Shown here: positions 38,761 to 56,921 of the stretch, in pieces
How positions within the stretch are numbered: the stretch's first letter is position 1
How the letters are laid out: every line of letters begins with the position of its first letter
Assembly: GCA_012295275.1 (NCBI GenBank)
Contig: CM022670.1
Coordinates: 25,668,244 to 25,732,243 of the forward strand
Direction of reading: 5' to 3'
Length of the DNA stretch: 64,000 nucleotides
From: Chrysomallon squamiferum
Lineage: Eukaryota; Mollusca; Gastropoda; Neomphalida; Peltospiridae
Notes under the pieces: generated by a model
The model's database searches: none
Told to the model about the DNA's origin: nothing
Seen by the model: only the letters and a program-made list of their open reading frames with translations
Made by a program: the position numbers and the translations under genes

Positions 38761-41255
38761 TTAATGGAAGCCATAATAGCCGCCATTGTACCCGCCGCGG
38801 TATCCACCATTACCATTATAACCATTAAATCCTTGCCCGCCAAATCCACGGCCATTAAAACCACGTCCGCCAAATCCACGTCCAATTCCAGCATAGCCGT
38901 TGTTATATCCATAACCATGTGCCAAGCCAGTTCCTACGACCCCTCGGTGAGCTCCAGCAAATCCTAATCCATGTCCAATACCAGCAATTCCAGCTCCATG
39001 TCCAACACCTCCGATTCCAACACCGCGTCCGAAACCATTTCCAATTCCAACTCCTACGCTAGGTGCATGTCTGGCCTGATGCACTGCATGGGAGCCTGCA
39101 TTCTTGTAGGATCGAGCATCTTTTCCGTAATGATGGGCAGCATAATCGTTCAAACCTTTGCTGTTGGCAGCGCTTTTGTATCCGGCGTTGTGGTGTTTGG
39201 CATTTGCATTGTCGTGGTTGTAATGTTTGGAAGCAGCATTTTTGTTGTCGTGGTAGTAATTCTGTCTGGCAGCATCCCCGGCTTGAGCTTGTTTATGACT
39301 GTTGTGTTTATAAGCTTGCTGGGCATGATTCTGAGAAGATTTGTCATTGTTGTGGGCCTGTGCCTGATGCTTGTTTTGATACAAACTTTGATGGTACCGT
39401 TTTGCAGCTCCGTTTTGATGATGTGCCTGGGTTCCAAATTGGTCATTGTATTTCTTCCTGTTGTAGTTGAGGTTTTCGTAGTTGTTTCCTCCAGCATTGT
39501 TGGAATGATGGAACTTTTTGTAAACCTTGTGGTTGCTGGCTTTGTCGTGATAGACACGTTTCAGATTATTGGCGCTGTGTTTGTCTTGATAGAGATCATG
39601 ATTAGCGGCGGCAGCAGCATATCCAGAAAGAGCATCAGCGGCTTTGTGTGCGTACCCTTTGGTGTTAGCAGCAGCAGCTGCAGCATCATGATGGAAAGCG
39701 TTGTTGTGAGCAGAACCATCGTTGGCTTTGAAGTGGCTGGCATCGTGACCGTTGTTGTATTTGTTCTCATGGTAGGCAGCGTTTACTTTATCGTTAAGAT
39801 GGTCGTTGGTTTTAAGTCCATATTTGCCTGCTCTGTGTGAGTCATGGTTGGCAGCTGTTCCATACTGAGATGCAGCTTTTCCGTAACCTCCATAAGCAGC
39901 ACCTCGGCCTGCAAGGCCGTGACCTTTACCGTATGGTCTGTATCCAGCGCCGTAGCCGCGACCCCCGTGAAGACGAGCATAATCGTGAGCATCCTGAGCA
40001 GCAGATCTTGCTGCAGACTTCCTACTAAGTGCAGCATCGCGTGCGGCGAAATCGTCGTATTTGTTGGCGTGAGCATCATGAGCTTGATCGTGGTATTTAC
40101 TGCTTCCGGCATCATGTCCGTATTTGGCATCATAAGCCCGACTTCCAGCTCCTGCTTTAGCATTGTGAGCAGCATTGGCGCCATATTTACCATCATTGTA
40201 ATGTTTCTTGGCTGCGAGATTTCCATATTTGCTGTCCTTCAGTGCGTGAGCTCGGTTGCTGTTGTGACGTTTTTGGGCGTGGTCTCCGTATTTTCGGTTG
40301 CCTGCATCATGATGATCTCTGTAGTCATCCAGACTGTGCTGATCGTTGTGTTCGTTGATGACGTAGTCTCCGTTATCGTTGGCATGTTTGTTGTATTTCT
40401 TGTTAAAGCCATATTTGACACCATCGTTGTAAACGTCACCCTTTCTGTAGTAGCTATTCTTGTTGTATTTAGAATTAGCTGCGGTTTTGTCAGCACCGTC
40501 TTTGCGGTTGAAAGCAGCTTGATCTCCATCGTGGTATCTAGCATAATTCTGGTGTGCAGCAGCGTTTTTCCCGTAGTCGGAGACTCCGGCAGCTTTGTGA
40601 CCGTAATGATTGGCTGCAGCGTTATTCTTTGAATTAGCTCCATGGGCAGCGTTGGAGTACTGGCCTTCTCTGTCTGCGTAGTAACCACCGTTGACGTTGT
40701 ATCTGTTTCCATGTGCATTGTGTGCTCCATATACACGTCTGCCATTATCTAGACCATAGTTATTTCCTCCGTAGTTATGATGACCATAGGCAGCTCCAGC
40801 ATTTCCGTAACCATCACCAACATGCCCAACAAGATAGCTGCTGGCAGCGGCTGCGACACAGACAAAAGCGACAGCGGCAAAAAGACCCTGTACAAAAACA
40901 ATTTAGTAGAATTATGTTTGTTATTAATTATATTAAAATAGCAAGCAGTAAATGAATAAAAAGAACGAAATAATCTTTTATATCAGTAAAAAATATATTT
41001 TTAAGAAATTAATAATAATAATAATGATGATAATAATAATAAAAATAAAAATAATAATAATAATAATAATAAGAAGAAGAAGAAGAAGAAGAAGAAGAAT
41101 TCACTTCACATGCAGAACTACAATGTACCATGAAGCTATATCATTGCTTAAAGTTTATGTTTAAAAGGATTTTATTTTAAAACAGATTTCATTTGTACCA
41201 ATAAACGATGTCTTCTATCCACTTTTATGAAATATTATTGTTGTGGTTATCAAAT

Positions 41256-41310
<55 letters not shown>

Positions 41311-41406
41311 TACTACTACTACTACTATTATTAAACAGATAACGAAAACAAACCAAATAAGACAATATATTCTGACATTCTTATTTTCTATACTTCTTAC
41401 CTTCAT
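38761..41406 (-). CDS. Secreted His/Ala/Asn/Lys/Gly-rich protein, paralogue 4 (710 aa)
   Basis: Exon 1 (41401-41406) codes Met-Lys before GTAAGAAG; exon 2 (38761-40887) follows a TTGTACAG acceptor. The signal peptide starts MKGLFAAVAFVCVAAAA. I read exon 2 codon by codon from 40887 to 39384 and found no stop, so the gene is intact although it has few internal start codons. It is the closest relative of the gene at 30979-33947. Long stretches are almost identical, including the INEHNDQ, RDHHDA, GGNNYENLNYNRKK and NNDKSSQNHAQQAYKHN blocks. It lacks the 54-bp GHG expansion; its tail has irregular GIGHG and GRGFGG motifs and ends GGYYGFH. Likely a secreted structural protein of the same material. 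Confidence 0.9.
41257..41330. repeat. (TTA)n/(CTA)n microsatellite in the intron of gene 4
   Basis: TTA units followed by CTA units, within the 513-base intron of the fourth structural gene. Confidence 0.93.
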
Positions 41407-41470
41407 GTTTGCAGACGCTTACTTTCCAGTGAACAGAAGAAGATACTTAACGAACAGATCGTCATTAGCT

Positions 41471-41480
41471 CCCTTATAAA
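41471..41480 (-). promoter_or_regulatory. TATA box of structural gene 4
   Basis: TTTATAAGGG on the minus strand, about 70 bases before the ATG. Confidence 0.72.
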
Positions 41481-41909
41481 GAAAACTGACTCTCGTAAAC
41501 TTTACACAGTGATAATGAGATGCCGGTTTGCAAGGAACGCTCCGGCCACTGTTTGCAATTGGTAATACGTCCATTGGGTATCGTGGCGATTTATGGGGCC
41601 ATCTGAATAAATTTTCATACATATTTTATATTAGTTTACTAGAAACAAGTAAGCTTATTTAAATAATTTAATTCACGGTCAGCTATATGAATGCTAATTT
41701 ACTCTAAAAATGAGAAATTTGCATTTTGTTATCTGTCGTTATTGTGGATATTGTTAGTTTATTTAGTATTTATTTCATTCAAAATGATAAGATCATTGAT
41801 GAGCAGGTGGTTAAAAATCAGGTCACCTTCTTGACCTGTATAAAATTATACATATTTTCAAATGTGCACTCTGTTATCTGTTAATATATGTAATGTAGAA
41901 TGGGAAAAT

Positions 41910-42010
<101 letters not shown>

Positions 42011-43567
42011 ATTTCTCACTATTACTGACATCTCTGTGGGGTCTGTTTTTATTTTATTTCCAAAACATTTCGTAATTTCATTTAAGATAAAGAACTTTTT
42101 ATAAACTGATTCATTCATTTGAAGTTTTATTTGTTTGTTTGTTTCTTCCTCTTTATTGTAAGTTATAATTTATTCAAATAGTATTTCCATTCAAATATAT
42201 TGTGCCTTTTTTATCTTCTGTCCATCTATCTGTGTTTTTATAAATATTTTGTAATATGCACTACTAAAACTTAAACAAGCATGTATTTGTCATCGAACAC
42301 ACACACACACACAAATACACACACATGTACATATAATTAATTTTAATCATATTATATTCTTTACCCCAGGACCATAAATTAGAGCCAAAATTAAGAATAC
42401 TGAATAGTCTTTGTAATAATTATGTGTGTGTGGGGGGGTGTATCTGGGTGTGTGTGTTAGTATTTACGCCTATATTGAGCTATCTATCTATCTTATCTAT
42501 CTATATATCTATCTATCTATCTATCTATATGTGAATGTGTGTGCGTGTGTTTAAATTTATGTTACTGCGCATGTATTTATATTATGTAGTTATAATTATT
42601 TTCATGTAAAAGGTATGTACACATCAGTTGGTATTTTATTTTCGCGAGCATACGATATATCAACCTTTCCTCCCTTTAATCCTCAAATCAAAGAGATCAC
42701 AAAGTCCGTATATTGGCCTTCACGATCAAAACGAAACAGAAAGAGCGACAAAGTCAGTTCATTCATTTGTCTTGTTGTTGAATATGTTTTTAAAATTCTA
42801 TATGTATTTAAGATATTTTTATATTATCAAGTAACTCATTTTGTACTGAGAACAGAAAGTTGAATGATATTGAAACGTTATATTCTAAGTAGCTCCAAGG
42901 TATTTCGCTATAAACATCACTTTATTTAACAGAGCGCTGGCTTTGTTTGCTGTACACACAAAAAGTGTTGATTGACAAATATAATGTGAAAGGTGGGGGA
43001 CACCAGGCGAGGCCTGTTTTAGATAATATAGTTTCCTTCTTTTGATTTTATTTACTTATTTACTCATTTGTCTATTTATTTATTTATTTATTCATTCATT
43101 CATTCAATCATTTATAGCAACAGCCCATGGATATTCTGAAATATATCACTCCTAGGACTGTAATAATATTTTTTCTGTATCGCAATAGAATTTTCACGGT
43201 AGTGTACAGAATTTAAAAACAGGAACAACAGCTTTTTGCCAAACATTCTCCATTATATTCAAAGTTATGAATACTCAGTTGCAAAACACTGAGTATTTAT
43301 TTCTTAAATACACTGCATCTAATATTTATTTTTTATATGTTTATAATTTCATATTTAACGTTAAAAATGGAGTGAATATTCATTTACTGTGACAACTTGA
43401 AAAAATGGAGAATACAGAGAGGTCTTTTTCCCTTACAGAATGAGTTGAAACTCTGGAGTGTGAAGACATAACATGAAAACAATAAATTCCACTGGAATTT
43501 GTTGTATGCGATCTAAAGTTGTGATATAATGAAAAAGTTATTTCTGAATAAAATACAATTATATATA

Positions 43568-43573
<6 letters not shown>

Positions 43574-43641
<68 letters not shown>
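43574..43641. repeat. (TG)n microsatellite
   Basis: About 33 TG units. Confidence 0.95.
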
Positions 43642-43647
<6 letters not shown>

Positions 43648-43768
43648 GAATTAATACAAATTAAATCATTTTAATTACAAAAGCCATTAAATATATTTTC
43701 ATTAAACTGAGAAAAAAAAATTCTAAAATAAACCGGGCCTGGTTGTTTGTGAGACTGAAAAAGACAGA

Positions 43769-44071
43769 TTAGTTTGGGTGAATTTTTTTATCAAACGGAC
43801 TCGGCCTAGGAGGGCAATTGACTGTACTAGTGAGTAGAAATCCATTACCCATCGCTTCGTTTCTTTTCACTCGGGGATAATAAAATAAGACACAATTGAA
43901 CGGACCCCATAAAAACGTCGTTAAACGGACACCTTGACACTGTGCTGCTATCCCAGGGTATTTATACCACAGTCCGTGCACTTTAAAACTGAAGCGCGAT
44001 GTTTCCTCTCCAGCGACGTCGTCTTCTTCACCTAGACAACCTCTGTCGAAAAGAACGGTCAACGAGTACAT
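43769..44071 (-). CDS. Orphan ORF, possible exon or gene fragment (100 aa)
   Basis: An open frame of ordinary complexity and higher GC than the surrounding AT-rich DNA. It contains five Cys and aromatic-rich stretches such as FKVHGLWYKYPG and NCVLFYYPRVKR. The frame stays open 30 bases upstream of the Met, so it may continue from an upstream exon. No signal peptide, TATA box or poly(A) signal is evident. I do not recognise the family. It could be a decayed gene piece, a mobile-element fragment, or chance. Confidence 0.3.
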   Translation of the reverse strand: MYSLTVLFDRGCLGEEDDVAGEETSRFSFKVHGLWYKYPGIAAQCQGVRLTTFLWGPFNCVLFYYPRVKRNEAMGNGFLLTSTVNCPPRPSPFDKKIHPN

Positions 44072-44160
44072 CTTACTAGAACCAAAATTAATAGTACTTA
44101 ATTATATCACTCCTAGGACTGTAATAATTATATATATATATATATGTGTGTGTGTTTGTG

Positions 44161-44191
<31 letters not shown>

Positions 44192-44205
44192 TATATATAT
44201 ATATA

Positions 44206-44263
<58 letters not shown>

Positions 44264-44643
44264 ATGAAGTATCCACATATAATTAATAAGTATTCATTAA
44301 AATGTTAAATTTGTATTTAGTTTAAGTTTCATACTGAACAAATATTTATTACATTACTTATGTTTGATTACATTGATTCGTTTTGTTATCAGATAAATCT
44401 GGTTGATTTAGTTATTCGTTATGTTCCTGTTTTTGTATCAAAACGAAATCAATCTTTTCAGCATGATCTTCTACAGAATGCAGTCACTAACATTATTATT
44501 TGAGATTTAATGTTTTAAAAATGGAAAGTGTGTGTGCCGAAATGGTGGAGTGATTAATATATAAAAAAAATAATGTATAATATATTTTTATTCCGAATAA
44601 TCATTCAACACACCCCAAGAATTGTATTTATTTATTTATTTTA

Positions 44644-44674
<31 letters not shown>

Positions 44675-45003
44675 TTTGAGTTTCAAATAAGAAATACATT
44701 AATTTTGGGATATAACATGTATTTACGCCTATTTCGGCGTCAGTAAGTTTAGTCAAATTTTAAAATCCTTTTTTTTTTTTTGAATTTGTGATATATGATG
44801 TACAGATATAAAAATTAGTGAAATGGGTTATCGTCTAGACGAATATAACAGTTTGCGAGTTTATAAATATCAGTTATAAAGGAAAGTAACCAAGCTCAGA
44901 AAGTTTACACATTACAACTAGGTAAATACTCTCCAAGTTTACTCTCCACGTTTATATATAAAACAGATATTTGCGGATATTTCTCTTTGCTAAATTGGGG
45001 TAT

Positions 45004-45150
<147 letters not shown>

Positions 45151-45587
45151 GTCAGTTTATCTGTCTCTCTTTCTCTGTCTGTCTCTCTCTATTTATCTGT
45201 CTATCTCACTGTCTCTCTTTCTCTATCTAGCTATCTATTTGTCTATCTCTCTCGCTATCTATCGCTCTCTCTCGCTCCATCGCTCTTTCTCTCTATCTTT
45301 GTCCGTTCTCTTTACTTCCTTTCCTTTTTCCATTTTTTTTCTAAATATTTCTATTTCTTTATGGATATCTGTCTTTACCTTTCCCAACACAGCCGCGTTT
45401 GAAAGAACGAAAGAAAAAAAAAGAACAGCATTAAATGGACAATATTTAAATTTGAAAGAAATACCTCATTATTTTAAAATATCACGACCACAACCAACAA
45501 CAACAGCAAAAAAAAATAAACCAAACCCAACACATTCACATATATATGTAGATATAATTAATAATGGTGATGATAATGATATTATTA

Positions 45588-45639
<52 letters not shown>

Positions 45640-47236
45640 TGTTGTTGTTGTTTTCATTATTATTATTGATTGAATCTAAACACAAATGTCAACTGTTGTT
45701 TTTTGTTTATTTGCTGTTTGTTTTTTTATGGGGTGTGGCTGTGTATGTTTATGCAGACAATTCTTTTAGTAGATAATGATGCATTAACCTTGAAAATGAT
45801 AAATGAAATTTTCATTTTAAACTTAACCTTTTACTGAACTCCTATTAACAAAGAAACATGTACAGCGGGGGTTGGTTACCAGGTGAAACTCAGACTCTAG
45901 AAGATATAAAACTTCTATTTCAGGGAAAACAGATTAAAAGTTTCAATGTTTATATCATATTTATTGACATTAACCGCCCTTGTCTCCTCTAGTAGAAGGT
46001 GTCACTTAGATTACATTTTTCTTATTTCCTTGTTAATCTATATTTATTTTTAAGTCCACGAATAAATAAAAGAGAAGAGAAACAAGAGCTAATCCCGCCC
46101 TAATCCTTTGTTAATCTTTTCATAAAGTGTTTTAAAGATATTTTTTGCGTGTATATTCTGATCATGGTAATAAATCATAAATATGGCGAAAAATAAAGAA
46201 CAGGAAAATAAGACAGAAAACAGGAGGTATTTTAAACATTAATCATTCTGTGTATCGTTATTTTCGACCACATTTTCTTGCCACCCCATCCGAAGACACT
46301 TTTTTAATGAGTGTCCCTGTTGTTACGTGTTAACTTTAACTGTCAAAGCGCGAGAGAGATGTGGTAGGTTTGTGCTGGTTTTATATCTGTTCTGTCAGTG
46401 TTTTCGTTTTATTAGCTTTTAACGACGGTGAATTAAACTCCATGTCTCTGTTACGCCAAGTCATCTTTGAACCGAAAAGTTATTAAAAGTTATTTAATTA
46501 CTTTTGTGCAGTGCGTTTTTATCATTTAGTAGATAGTTGCATGCTATAGCGATATGGTGCACAATGAATTCCTATGCAAATATGTACGATAAATACACCT
46601 ACTCATATGCATATATATGTTGTCGTTATTGTTATGTCTTGTGTTGTTACTTCTTATTTCAGAAATATTTCTGAAAAATAAAGAACAATACACAATGAAA
46701 GGTTCAATTTTTTCTGCTTAAATGTCCTTTTATATTTCTTCCCTTGTTTCTCATTAACGGCTGTTCTTGAAAAAACCCACCCCAAAATCAACATAACATC
46801 TGCAATAAATAAAACTTAATATTTTAAGAAAATAGATTACAAAGATTCATGAATCATTATTCAGTAAATACTTTTCCACAGTATGCATGAGGGGAGATTA
46901 ATAATGATAACGATGATGATGATGATGATGATAATAATAATACTAATGATAATAATAATAATAAGATGAAGAAGAAGCAGACAAAAAATATTATTTTTCA
47001 GATTAGAAATAGCCAGAATATCAAATAATATCTGTTAAGTATTGACTGATTTAAAGGATATATTTTCTTTTATTACTCGATCTGTCTGTTTTTCAGCTGA
47101 ATTCATTTCAGATCAAGGTTTCGAATCCAGATATGAATTATGAATTGCTTAATTTCATAGTTTTTCATGTGAAGGAAAAAGTCTACCCGATTTTACGTAT
47201 GTACATATGTATATTTATATATATATAATATGCTAA

Positions 47237-47237
<1 letters not shown>

Positions 47238-47296
<59 letters not shown>

Positions 47297-47297
47297 T
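47238..47297. repeat. (ATT)n microsatellite
   Basis: Trinucleotide tract. Confidence 0.94.
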
Positions 47298-47780
47298 ACT
47301 ATTATTATTGTTGTTGTTGTTGTTGTAATTTATTTTATTTTATTGTTCTTGTTAAGTCCACCAATTTTGCCACTGTTCGTTAATTCGTATTTGTCCTATC
47401 ATCTCATTGTTAAGAATGGATTGTTTCCCTTTGATCTCAGCTCTTCTTTTCGTTTATTCTGTTTATCTATTTAGGTAGAACTGTAAATATATTTGTCAGA
47501 ATCTACTTTAACTACCTGCGGGTAGGACATTTAAACATTTCTATTAATTTTTTTTTAATTTTTTTTAGTGTGTTGCTATTTATCATATTTGTCCTGGAAG
47601 TATTGTAAAGGATTCACGATATTTCAGTTACAAATGCGGTTTGAGTGAGCACATTTTTAGAAAATATTAAAACAAATATACAAATAAATAATTTGTCATA
47701 AAGGAAATGATATTATATCACCAAAATATATTTGTTTACATATAGGTAATTAATTTGTTGTTTCTTTTGTTGCTGGGTTT

Positions 47781-47797
47781 TTCTTCTTCTTCTTCTT

Positions 47798-47866
<69 letters not shown>

Positions 47867-47880
47867 GTTGTTGTTGTTGT
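47781..47880. repeat. (CTT)n-(ATT)n-(GTT)n compound microsatellite
   Basis: Three successive triplet blocks. Confidence 0.94.
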
Positions 47881-48149
47881 ATGTTGTTGTTGTTATTGTT
47901 GTTAAGTGATAATAGAAGCAGTAGTAGTGTTGGTAGATGTAATAGTAGCAGCAGCAGAAATAGTGTTAGTTATAGTACTAGCAGCAGTAGTTGTAGTAAT
48001 AGTAGAAGCCGTAGTTGTTGTAGTAGTAATAATACGTTTTAAACAGGTTACAGATTATTGAAATTAGGTGAGGTATGTCAGGAATAAGCCGTAGATTTGG
48101 TTGTTCCTTCTTTTATTCTTCTTTTTTATGTTTTGTTTGTTTTGTTTTG

Positions 48150-48176
48150 TTTTTTTTTTTTTTTTTTTTTTTTTTT

Positions 48177-48209
<33 letters not shown>

Positions 48210-48254
48210 TTTTTTATTTTATTTTATTTTATTTTTATTTTATTTTTTTTTTTT
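48150..48254. repeat. Poly(T) tract of about 100 bases
   Basis: Two T runs separated by single G and TTTTA interruptions, close to the 3' end of the Gly/Asn-rich gene. Confidence 0.9.
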
Positions 48255-48498
48255 AATGCTGTGTGACCTGTACTCAATAACAAAATCTATGATTCAGTTA
48301 AAAACTCTCCTCCTTCTAGTAAAACAAATATACCACAGTGTGTTTCCTCTCCCGGATACTAACATTATACACAGTATATTTTTAACTGTATTTCATAACT
48401 TGAAATGATGTTATACAGCATAATAATTTCTAACAATAATAAGTTCAGTAACCTACAATAAACGATCAATACAACAAGTTCTTTTTTTATAAATTAGG

Positions 48499-48504
48499 TT
48501 TATT
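48499..48504 (-). terminator. Poly(A) signal of the Gly/Asn-rich gene
   Basis: AATAAA on the minus strand about 25 bases after the stop. Confidence 0.6.
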
Positions 48505-48528
48505 TATACAAGACACAAAACAAAAAGT

Positions 48529-53834
<5,306 letters not shown>

Positions 53835-53923
53835 GTTGGACAATGTCCGTGAAGCAAATCAAAGCAAAAGACAGAAACTTTGTTATGACCTCTCAATTTA
53901 TGTGCGTATTTGCTATTGAGACA

Positions 53924-53933
53924 CATTTTAAGT
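53924..53933 (-). promoter_or_regulatory. Possible TATA-like box of the Gly/Asn-rich gene
   Basis: ACTTAAAATG on the minus strand, about 90 bases before the ATG at 53834, the same spacing as in the other cluster genes. A weak match. Confidence 0.35.
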
Positions 53934-53939
53934 ATCAAG

Positions 53940-55214
53940 CGAGATTAGAACACACTGGCAGGGAACTGTTCGTGAAAAACCTTCCTTGTATACTTTTATC
54001 TTTTCTTTGGACAGACGGCTTAGATAATAATTTACAAGAAATCGCTGACCGTGTTGAGTGGTCTGTTTTAATGTACTTCCATACTGCTTTGGAACAAAAC
54101 ACTCAAATACGTTTATTACTTAATAAGTAAAACAAGACATGTATATAGCTGTGAGTCTGATATCTCTGATGAGTTTATGCCCTTAGAAACTGACGCAGAA
54201 ATTTTGTTTTAGTATTCGGTCTCAAAAATAGAAGTAAGCTGACCTTAGATTTAATCTTTTCTTTTGTTTCTTTTCAAAAATTGCACTGACCACGATTTTC
54301 ACGTTTGATAGGTGACGGATTGATCACTTTCGAATGACTTTAACACTGAATTAAAATGTTCTATTTAGCCACAGTTTATAAAACAAATATTAAACATGGC
54401 ACTAAAACTGCATCAACTGTTCGGTCATCCGGCTATACTGTTTGTAGCCTTAAAGTTACAAAAGCACATTTATATTTTATTTTTAAAAAAACACCATAAA
54501 ACTTACTCATTATCGACAATGTAAATCAAGTAACAAATTAAAAAGGCAGAACAAACTGGTCGGCGGTATGCATAGTAAATAACCCAAACATATATATATA
54601 TCTTTAAGAAAACAAAAATATTCAAAAACGGTCGATGAGTGAAAACATGAGTCGTGTGTTAGAAACGAATTTTAGATCTATTTATAACAGACTGATTAAC
54701 TGAAATTCTGTCAGTCACATACGATGAACCGCAATGTCACGTAGTTATACTACGTACATTTTACAAAATGTTACAAAATTAGTTTTGAGATTAATTAAGT
54801 ACAGCCTTGATGGAAATGTCAAGATCCGTTTTTAATTAGGATAACATGGAATTAACACCTGATTTTCTACAATAACATGCATGTAGTTGAAGCGGTCATT
54901 ACATGTGTTATTTATAATATGCGCACGTACAGAAAGATAGAAAATAGATAGACAGACAGACAGACTCCCGGACGGACAGACAGACAGATAAACAAATAGA
55001 TAAATGTTTAGATATAAATTTAGATACTAATGTATGCTGTATATATAGATTACAACTCAATACTAATGTAGCATTCTTATGCTATGTTATGTTATCTTAT
55101 GTTATTTATTTATTTATTTTATTGTTATTTTTCTTCATCTCCTCCTTCCTCCTCTTCTTCTTCTTCTTTTTTTTTCTTCTTGTTCGTCTTTTTTCTTCTT
55201 CTTGTTTATTATTA

Positions 55215-55258
<44 letters not shown>

Positions 55259-56840
55259 CATCATCATCATCATTATTATTATTATTATTATTATTAAAAT
55301 TACCAAGATATTGTTATTGTATAATATATGCAATACAACTCATTTTATCTTTAAACATAAAACCACCTAAAATGTATCGCAACCACTTTTAACTCAGCTT
55401 ATATTTCTAACACTGATTTTCATTTGGATACTTTCCTTTCTGAAACTATCGATCAAACGTCAGGTTCATAATTATATTGGTTGTGAATTTTATTCTCATT
55501 AAAATATTAATGATTAACTACGCTTTTACGTTTTCTCATTAACTTATATTTGGCTATTTAATAACTACTAGTGAAAAATCATTGAACAATGGAATTTTAG
55601 TATTTGAACAGTTGACTTTCTAAATGAAATTACAAGATGTGACAAGTTTGTCCTTTTCTAACACATAGAAATTAAAACTGAATTTTCGTCTTCTGCTGCT
55701 TCTCTTTATTATCATCATCATAATTATAATCATCTTCAGCAGCATCGCTCCGAATAAAAAAGACTAAAGTGTATGTAACGGTTGACATAATTATTACCTA
55801 AAACCAGTCTTAATAACATTAATTATACGTGTTTTCAATATTAACATTATTGTAATTACTTTAGCAGTTATGATGAACTTGAAAGATTGCTAATACATAT
55901 GTTTAATACCTCGTTATAACTGATAAAGTACCACGGATACCTCCTTTTAATAATAATAATAATTATAATAATAATAATAACAACAACAACATTAATGATT
56001 TTGGTATTACTGTTTAAAGTTTTGTCCTTACTTAAAATCTTGAACTGCATACGTATCATAATATCTCCAGTTATTTCGTTATTAATATTGGGCAATCATT
56101 CAAATGCACCAGTTAGCATTATAAACACAAACTCATAAAAAGAAACAGAAACACACATGCAAACACATGTTTGTTTACTGGATATAAATGAATAAGAAAT
56201 GAATTTTTAAAAATAAAAAAATAAAATCCGCTAGGTCGGCAAAAACATTAGAGAATGCTAGCTACGACAGCTCCCTGGAGTTGCATACGATAAACCTGTC
56301 ACAGATTTTGAATATGTTGCCATAGGAAACGCTTAACACTGCCACTGTCGTGCCGGCCGCATGCTGATTTTTCAAACAATGTCTCTAACTGTTGCGAAGT
56401 TATGCAACAAACAGGTGTAACGGCACTTTATCAAGGTGTTAACGTGATCAGAATGTCTGCCTACTTAGCGCTCTGCGTCTCCGAGATTTTAAATATTTAA
56501 ACCACCCATAGAATAAGAATGACAGTTATTGGAAACTAACGACCCAACACCGCATGTTGTATCTATTGTTTGTTTTGTCGGCGAAACCGATTTCCTGGTT
56601 TCTTATATGTTTCTAATTGCGCTGCTAAGCCAAACAATCCCAGATTCAATAAAAATCAGAAAATAAATCAGGGCAGTAAAATATTCCAGTCGTGACAATG
56701 TTTGAAAACGTTATCAGCACCGTTGTCAACAGTGACAAATTGTGACATGTTAATTTGCATGTCTGTCATAAATGTACGTTTTAATCCAAGCAATGGAAGC
56801 CTATGGAAACTAAAAAAAATGTAAATGAAGTAAAGACCAA
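53940..56840. other. Divergent intergenic region between the two Gly/Asn-rich genes
   Basis: Two repeat-rich secreted-protein genes diverge from here. It holds CTT/ATT/ATC repeats (55145-55296), and a GC-richer non-repetitive stretch (about 56230-56490) without an open gene that could be a shared upstream regulatory region. No gene is supportable. Confidence 0.5.
55210..55296. repeat. (ATT)n/(ATC)n microsatellite
   Basis: Triplet tract preceded by CTT repeats. Confidence 0.94.
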
Positions 56841-56850
56841 TTTAAATACA
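56841..56850 (+). promoter_or_regulatory. Possible TATA-like box of the Gly/Gln-rich gene
   Basis: TTTAAATACA, about 75-80 bases before the ATG at 56922. Confidence 0.4.
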
Positions 56851-56921
56851 ATTATTTTCTGTATTTTCTGACATCCATTTGAGTTTCTCCGAGGAAAGAG
56901 GTTCTCTTTTCACAAAACACA

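Noticed and set aside
53843-54130. 95-codon plus-strand frame
   Set aside because: Lies over the promoter and 5' UTR of the divergent Gly/Asn-rich gene with no supporting signals.
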